NCBI GenBank assembly: GCA_900299155.1
Contig: OMIS01000020.1
Coordinates: 1 to 9,836, forward strand
Reading direction: 5' to 3'
DNA: 9,836 nucleotides
Source: a bacterium
Lineage (GTDB): Bacteria; Patescibacteriota; Microgenomatia; UBA1400; PJMF01
Part shown: positions 7,010 through 9,836 of the stretch, in pieces
Position numbering within the stretch: position 1 is the first letter of the stretch
Layout of the letters: the number at the start of each line of letters is the position of its first letter
Made by a program: the position numbers and the translations under genes
Notes under the pieces: model-generated
Databases searched by the model: none
The model's input: the letters and a program-made list of their open reading frames with translations, nothing else
Told to the model about the DNA's origin: nothing

Positions 7010-7519
7010 ATGAAACATGGCCGCATCTATGGTCTACGGTATGGTAAGGGATTCACATTAATTGAAGTTCTCATGGTAGTAGCTATCATTGGGTTGCTTT
7101 CTGTTACGCTTTTTACATTTATATTGCCAAGTTTAAATCGTGGTAGAGATGGTCGTCGTAAGGCAGATCTCCAGAGAATTTCTATCGCGCTAGAGGAGTA
7201 TTACAACAATAAACTATCCTATCCAGCAGCAATAAGTTCATGTGGGAAAAATACGGAGATATCTGACGTATTAAATGATGTTCCTTGTGAAGTAAATACC
7301 TCTATACCGTATTTATATATTGCTGAACCCACTGGATGTGATGCTGAAGCGGTAAAATGTTATGCGTATCGTTTATTAACTGATCTTTCATATGATAAAG
7401 ATCCTGATATACAGGCGAAGGGCTGCGATATAGATTTTTCCGGTGCAAAAGGTTGTCACCAAGCTGGTGGAGTCATTTATGATTATGGGTTTGCTTCTGG
7501 GAGACCCTTGGCTGATTAG
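7010..7519 (+). CDS. Type IV prepilin-like protein 1
   Basis: A 169-residue secreted/membrane protein with a class III (prepilin peptidase) signal. The 14-residue basic leader ends in KG, with cleavage before FTLIE (F15, Glu5 of the mature form is E19). A hydrophobic helix follows (about 17-40), then the basic stretch GRDGRRKADLQRISIALEEYY that is typical of pilins and pseudopilins. The C-terminal domain contains 6 cysteines (in SCG, PCE, GCD, KCY, GCD and GCH contexts) that could form three disulfides. Such proteins build type IV pilus or type II secretion pseudopilus fibres, assembled by a PilB/PilC-type machine not present here. ATG 7010 is chosen over TTG 6974 because the latter lies inside the likely promoter and would lengthen the leader to 26 residues. 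Whether it is the major or a minor pilin cannot be told. Confidence 0.88.
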   Translation: MKHGRIYGLRYGKGFTLIEVLMVVAIIGLLSVTLFTFILPSLNRGRDGRRKADLQRISIALEEYYNNKLSYPAAISSCGKNTEISDVLNDVPCEVNTSIPYLYIAEPTGCDAEAVKCYAYRLLTDLSYDKDPDIQAKGCDIDFSGAKGCHQAGGVIYDYGFASGRPLAD

Positions 7520-7561
7520 ACGACTCAAAGATTAAAGCTATGCAGCCTGTAGAAAAATAGA

Positions 7562-7567
7562 TATAAT
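7562..7567 (+). promoter_or_regulatory. Perfect -10 element directly before the second pilin gene
   Basis: TATAAT ends 6 nt before ATG 7574, the same spacing as in the first pilin gene, so a transcript would begin at the start codon. The -35 region (about 7539-7544, TATGCA) is poor. There is no Shine-Dalgarno sequence before ATG 7574. Confidence 0.45.
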
Positions 7568-7573
7568 AAAGTT

Positions 7574-8125
7574 ATGAACTTTTCTGGTATGCGTTCACAA
7601 TCTCGAGGATTTACCTTAATAGAATTACTTGTTGCAATTACAATTATTAGTATTTTGGCGACGATTGGATTGCGGACATTTCTGGGAGCTCAAGCAAAAT
7701 CTCGAGATGCCAAGAGAAAAAGTGATCTAGCTGCAATTCAAAAGGCAATGGAGCTATACTATAATGATTGTGGGACATATCCAACTACTATCGGTGATGG
7801 AGATATCATAGGCTGTGGAAGCAGTGGTAGTTGCAATGTTGGAGCCGAGGTATGTACACCAGGAGAAGAGTGGATTAGAAATGGTGTTACATATATGCAA
7901 GAACTGCCCAGTGATCCTATGGGAAATTATTTTTATGACTGGTCATCAAGTGGGTACACATTATTTGCCCGTTTGGAAAATACAAGTGATAATGATGTAC
8001 CCCACTCAGGTACCGTGCCACAAGCCTATAAAACTATATGGTGCCGTCAGAGTCCTCATGATGAGTGTAATTATGCACTTCCAGGACCAGGAGCAAATCT
8101 ATCACCTATCCTTATAGAAGATTAG
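7574..8125 (+). CDS. Type IV prepilin-like protein 2
   Basis: A 183-residue prepilin-like protein. The 12-residue leader ends in RG and is followed by FTLIE (mature Glu5 is E17) and a hydrophobic helix to about residue 36. The conserved basic stretch AKSRDAKRKSDLAAIQKAME and YYNDCGTYP follow, a layout very common among pilin-like proteins of candidate-phyla bacteria. The C-terminal domain has 6 cysteines (DCG, GCG, SCN, VCT, WCR, ECN), again allowing three disulfides, and aromatic segments such as GNYFYDWSSSGYTLFARLEN near the usual pilin beta sheet. ATG 7574 is favoured by the -10 element 6 nt upstream; ATG 7589 is an alternative that would shorten the leader to 7 residues. The gene lies 54 nt after pilin 1. 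The partner machinery is outside the window. Confidence 0.88.
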   Translation: MNFSGMRSQSRGFTLIELLVAITIISILATIGLRTFLGAQAKSRDAKRKSDLAAIQKAMELYYNDCGTYPTTIGDGDIIGCGSSGSCNVGAEVCTPGEEWIRNGVTYMQELPSDPMGNYFYDWSSSGYTLFARLENTSDNDVPHSGTVPQAYKTIWCRQSPHDECNYALPGPGANLSPILIED

Positions 8126-8128
8126 TTT

Positions 8129-8560
8129 ATGAAAAAAATAACATTTCTAAAGGGGTTTACATTAATTGAAATATTGGTTGTAATCTCAATTATTGGTATT
8201 CTTGCGGCAGTTCTTTTACCCAATCTTCTTGGAGCTAGAAAGAGAGCAGCGGATACAAAAAGAAAAATGGCCTTATCACAGCTCAAGAGTGCTCTGCGAC
8301 TATATTACAATGATCACCAGACTTATCCAGATGTTGCTAGCGAAACGAATTGTAATGATTCAGCAATAACTAGTGCACTGAGCTCATATATAGATTCGAG
8401 TGCAATCCCAGTGGGGTGTAGATATATTGATGAAGACTCGGGAAATGCGTTTTCTGCATATGTTACCCTGCAGATATCTGCAGGAAGTGATGATACAGAC
8501 AGTGCTACTCGCTGTGGAAAGTCAGAAGTTGAGCAGCGGTACTATGTTTGTAGTAAGTAG
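8129..8560 (+). CDS. Type IV prepilin-like protein 3
   Basis: A 143-residue prepilin-like protein. The short 9-residue leader (MKKITFLKG) is followed by FTLIE (mature Glu5 is E14), the hydrophobic helix ILVVISIIGILAAVLLPNLL, and the basic stretch ADTKRKMALSQLKSALRLYY. The C-terminal domain is shorter than in the two preceding pilins and has 4 cysteines (NCN, GCR, RCG, VCS), allowing two disulfides. The start lies 3 nt after the stop of pilin 2 with no clear Shine-Dalgarno sequence, so the two are almost certainly co-transcribed and translation is probably coupled. The short size would suit a minor pilin or pseudopilin, but that is inference. Confidence 0.87.
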   Translation: MKKITFLKGFTLIEILVVISIIGILAAVLLPNLLGARKRAADTKRKMALSQLKSALRLYYNDHQTYPDVASETNCNDSAITSALSSYIDSSAIPVGCRYIDEDSGNAFSAYVTLQISAGSDDTDSATRCGKSEVEQRYYVCSK

Positions 8561-8623
8561 CCTATTTTCCCTGAATTACAGCTACGCCTACTAATTACTG
8601 ATATATTCCCACGTAATAAGAGA

Positions 8624-8908
8624 TCAATTTCCTTGATTTTTAGAAGCAAATGGTAAGTAAATCAGAGTATTCTGTGGAACGTTTGGATCTGGATTACCAG
8701 GTAGAATAAGAGGTGGTTGAGTAATTTTTCCATCTGGACCATAGGTATTTACCACTGCATTTGCTCCAATGAAAGTAATTTCCTGACGTGCACCTTTTTC
8801 TAAAGCTGTACCTACTGAATATTCATAGAGATTTCCATTGTACTCAGCTTTAACAGAATACCCATTGTTGTCTTGACCAGATATATTTAAATTGAGGCGC
8901 AATGTCAT
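8624..8908 (-). CDS. C-terminal part of a secreted beta-rich protein, displaced by a frameshift
   Basis: An open frame of 94 residues from its first ATG to TGA at 8624-8626. Upstream it stays open to a TAG near 8955, overlapping the larger minus-strand frame. The product alternates polar and hydrophobic residues as in beta strands (RLNLNISGQD, YSVKAEYNGNLYEYSVG, QEITFIGANAVV). It then has a Pro/Asn-rich linker and a C-terminal IYLPFASKNQGN. There is no start signal of its own. Removing 4 bases at the CAAG repeat (8914-8921) fuses it smoothly to the preceding 8850-9695 frame, giving a protein of about 355 residues. I read it as the end of that gene rather than an independent gene. No transmembrane anchor is seen at the C-terminus. 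Confidence 0.6.
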   Translation of the reverse strand: MTLRLNLNISGQDNNGYSVKAEYNGNLYEYSVGTALEKGARQEITFIGANAVVNTYGPDGKITQPPLILPGNPDPNVPQNTLIYLPFASKNQGN

Positions 8909-9695
8909 GAGTGCTTGCTTGAATAACCTGCACGTCTGGATTTGTATCTATACTGACTCCACCTTGTGCTAAATCACTCACAGTGATACTGGTGCTAGGT
9001 TCAATCTCAATTGCAATTTGATCCTCTAATCCTGTTTCATCTACGCGTACTCTTGCAGTTGCTTCATCAAGTTTAGAAGTATCTCCAGCTACATTTGCAC
9101 TGACAACGCCTTCAGGATTATTTAGTGTTGTAGTCATTACGATTGCAGTTTCAGGTTCTCCCGTAGTTGCCCCAATTGATTCAGGGATACCACCATAGAG
9201 TGCGATTGTGGCAGCTAAATCACGTTGTTGACTCTCAATAGTAATCTCGTAATCAGTAGTTCCATTTTCTCCAAAAGAATATGATGTTAAATCACTGGTA
9301 CTTCCATCCAGTCCTGTATTCACTCCAATGATGAGGTGCGGATCCTCGCGGTGCATCATCACTAGTTGCTCTTGTACTGGTTGGCCTTCTGCATCTTGCA
9401 CTGAAACTGTAAAGGTATGCTGTGGTGGGATAGGTTCTGGAGTAGGAGTTGGAGTAACAGTGGGAGTCTCAGTAGGTTGTGGGATAGTTCCTCCAGGAAT
9501 ATCAGTAGGTGTCTCCGTAATACTGGGAGTTGTAGTCTCTGTGGGATCTGGGATGGTTTGTGCATTTACAGAGTGGTATTCACCATTCATGGCAGAGAGC
9601 CATGCGATTGAAAATAGTCCTAGAACAGCAATGCTAGTTCTAATATTTTCTTTGGAATGTGCCCTTAATTTATTAAGCAACTCTGTAAAGTTCAT
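8850..9695 (-). CDS. Secreted Thr/Pro-rich beta protein (frame disrupted near its end)
   Basis: I do not recognise a family. The 281-residue frame begins with a basic n-region, a hydrophobic segment (about 21-35) and a likely signal peptidase site after VNA (residue 45). A Thr/Pro/Glu-rich linker covers about 48-92. Beta-rich Ig- or carboxypeptidase-regulatory-like modules follow (HTFTVSVQDAEGQPVQEQLV onward), with many TT/NG/DG turns and no cysteines. The last 22 residues change character (Trp, Arg and the only Cys), suggesting out-of-frame reading. The frame containing 8624-8908 continues the beta pattern instead. A good Shine-Dalgarno site (AGGAG, 4 nt from ATG) supports the start. The protein is probably exported and surface-exposed; adhesin or structural roles are guesses. 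It may be a pseudogene, or the break may be an assembly error. Confidence 0.7.
   Translation of the reverse strand: MNFTELLNKLRAHSKENIRTSIAVLGLFSIAWLSAMNGEYHSVNAQTIPDPTETTTPSITETPTDIPGGTIPQPTETPTVTPTPTPEPIPPQHTFTVSVQDAEGQPVQEQLVMMHREDPHLIIGVNTGLDGSTSDLTSYSFGENGTTDYEITIESQQRDLAATIALYGGIPESIGATTGEPETAIVMTTTLNNPEGVVSANVAGDTSKLDEATARVRVDETGLEDQIAIEIEPSTSITVSDLAQGGVSIDTNPDVQVIQASTHDIAPQFKYIWSRQQWVFC
8914..8921 (-). repeat. Duplicated CAAG unit at the reading-frame break
   Basis: The minus strand reads ATT-CAAG-CAAG-CACTC. Two tandem copies of CAAG sit exactly where the good coding pattern changes frame. Deleting one copy gives I-Q-A-L-M-T-L-R-L and joins the two minus-strand frames without a stop. 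Confidence 0.6.
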
Positions 9696-9699
9696 ACAA

Positions 9700-9704
9700 C
9701 TCCT
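9700..9704 (-). promoter_or_regulatory. Shine-Dalgarno site of the secreted protein
   Basis: AGGAG on the minus strand lies 4 nt before the ATG ending at 9695. This is the best ribosome binding site in the window and fixes the start codon. Confidence 0.7.
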
Positions 9705-9725
9705 TGGACAAAATTATCTCACTCA

Positions 9726-9731
9726 ATCATA
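9726..9731 (-). promoter_or_regulatory. Candidate -10 of the secreted-protein gene
   Basis: TATGAT on the minus strand (5 of 6 matches to TATAAT) would give a leader of about 25 nt. The matching -35 position (9749-9754, TATTTA) is poor and is overlapped by the first copy of the 9-bp direct repeat. Confidence 0.4.
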
Positions 9732-9745
9732 CTAGAGTAAATGTG

Positions 9746-9775
9746 CGTTAAATACGTAAAAAAGAACGTTAAATA
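9746..9775. repeat. Two 9-bp direct repeats 21 bp apart
   Basis: CGTTAAATA occurs at 9746-9754 and again at 9767-9775, exactly 21 bp (two helical turns) apart, upstream of the minus-strand gene. The first copy covers its -35 region and the second lies just behind it. Two exact copies on the same face of the helix suggest a protein-binding site. Confidence 0.45.
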
Positions 9776-9836
9776 GATACAATTATTGATGAATATCGAA
9801 ATAAAATAGGTAAATCAAACTAATTATTTTCTTACA

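Noticed and set aside
8594..8617. ATTAC/GTAAT inverted repeat between pilin 3 and the secreted-protein gene
   Set aside because: A 5-bp AT-rich stem with a 14-nt loop is too weak to call a terminator.
8914..8921. CAAG repeat as a classical phase-variation tract
   Set aside because: Only two units are present; known tetranucleotide switches usually have many. Kept only as a duplication that explains the frameshift.
9328..9735. Long plus-strand open frame rich in Val/Gly/Ser/Cys opposite the secreted-protein gene
   Set aside because: It mirrors the Thr/Pro-rich linker on the other strand, where repeated ACT/CCA codons leave the antisense frames open. The composition is not protein-like.
1..9836. 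Alternative genetic code (UGA as Gly or Trp), as in some candidate-phyla groups
   Set aside because: None of the recognisable genes contains an in-frame TGA, and one frame appears to end in TGA where its protein pattern ends.

Overview
The window most resembles a genome of the Candidate Phyla Radiation (Patescibacteria), though no rRNA or other decisive marker is present. The evidence is three small type IV prepilin-like genes with the conserved basic stretch after the N-terminal helix (for example SRDAKRKSDL) that is common in those genomes, a polytopic ligase-like membrane protein fused to TPRs, divergent Rho and Obg proteins, and moderately AT-rich DNA. The standard genetic code fits throughout: genes end in TAA, TAG or TGA and none needs TGA read as an amino acid.

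Layout. Positions 1-60 hold the last 19 codons of what looks like an IS3/IS481-type DDE transposase, followed by a possible element end at about 69-98. Rho (241-1908) follows, with a long disordered, Asn/Tyr-rich N-terminal extension. A LysM/M23 cell-wall peptidase (2035-3153) and the Obg GTPase (3304-4521) come next on the same strand. Obg carries an insertion of about 60 residues in its N-terminal domain. A strong hairpin at 4698-4724 separates this block from a convergent minus-strand gene (4756-6870), a Wzy/O-antigen-ligase-like protein with about 11 membrane segments, a TPR region and a disordered tail. A divergent promoter region (6871-7009) leads into three consecutive prepilin-like genes (7010-7519, 7574-8125, 8129-8560). 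The window closes with a minus-strand secreted, Thr/Pro-rich beta protein (8624-9695). It is split into two overlapping frames by what looks like a 4-base duplication, with a pair of 9-bp direct repeats over its promoter.

How the genes may work together. Rho and Obg are housekeeping functions (transcription termination; ribosome assembly and stress). The M23 protein, the ligase-like protein, the pilins and the secreted protein all act at or outside the cell envelope, so the right two thirds of the window is a surface-structure region. The ligase-TPR protein being divergent from the pilins allows, but does not prove, a role in glycosylating pilins or another surface polymer. The most useful observations are the frameshift explained by a duplicated CAAG unit, the possible IS-derived hybrid promoter of rho, the Obg insertion, the prion-like Rho extension, and the -10 elements placed so that two pilin mRNAs would be leaderless. 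No CRISPR array, tRNA or rRNA was seen.
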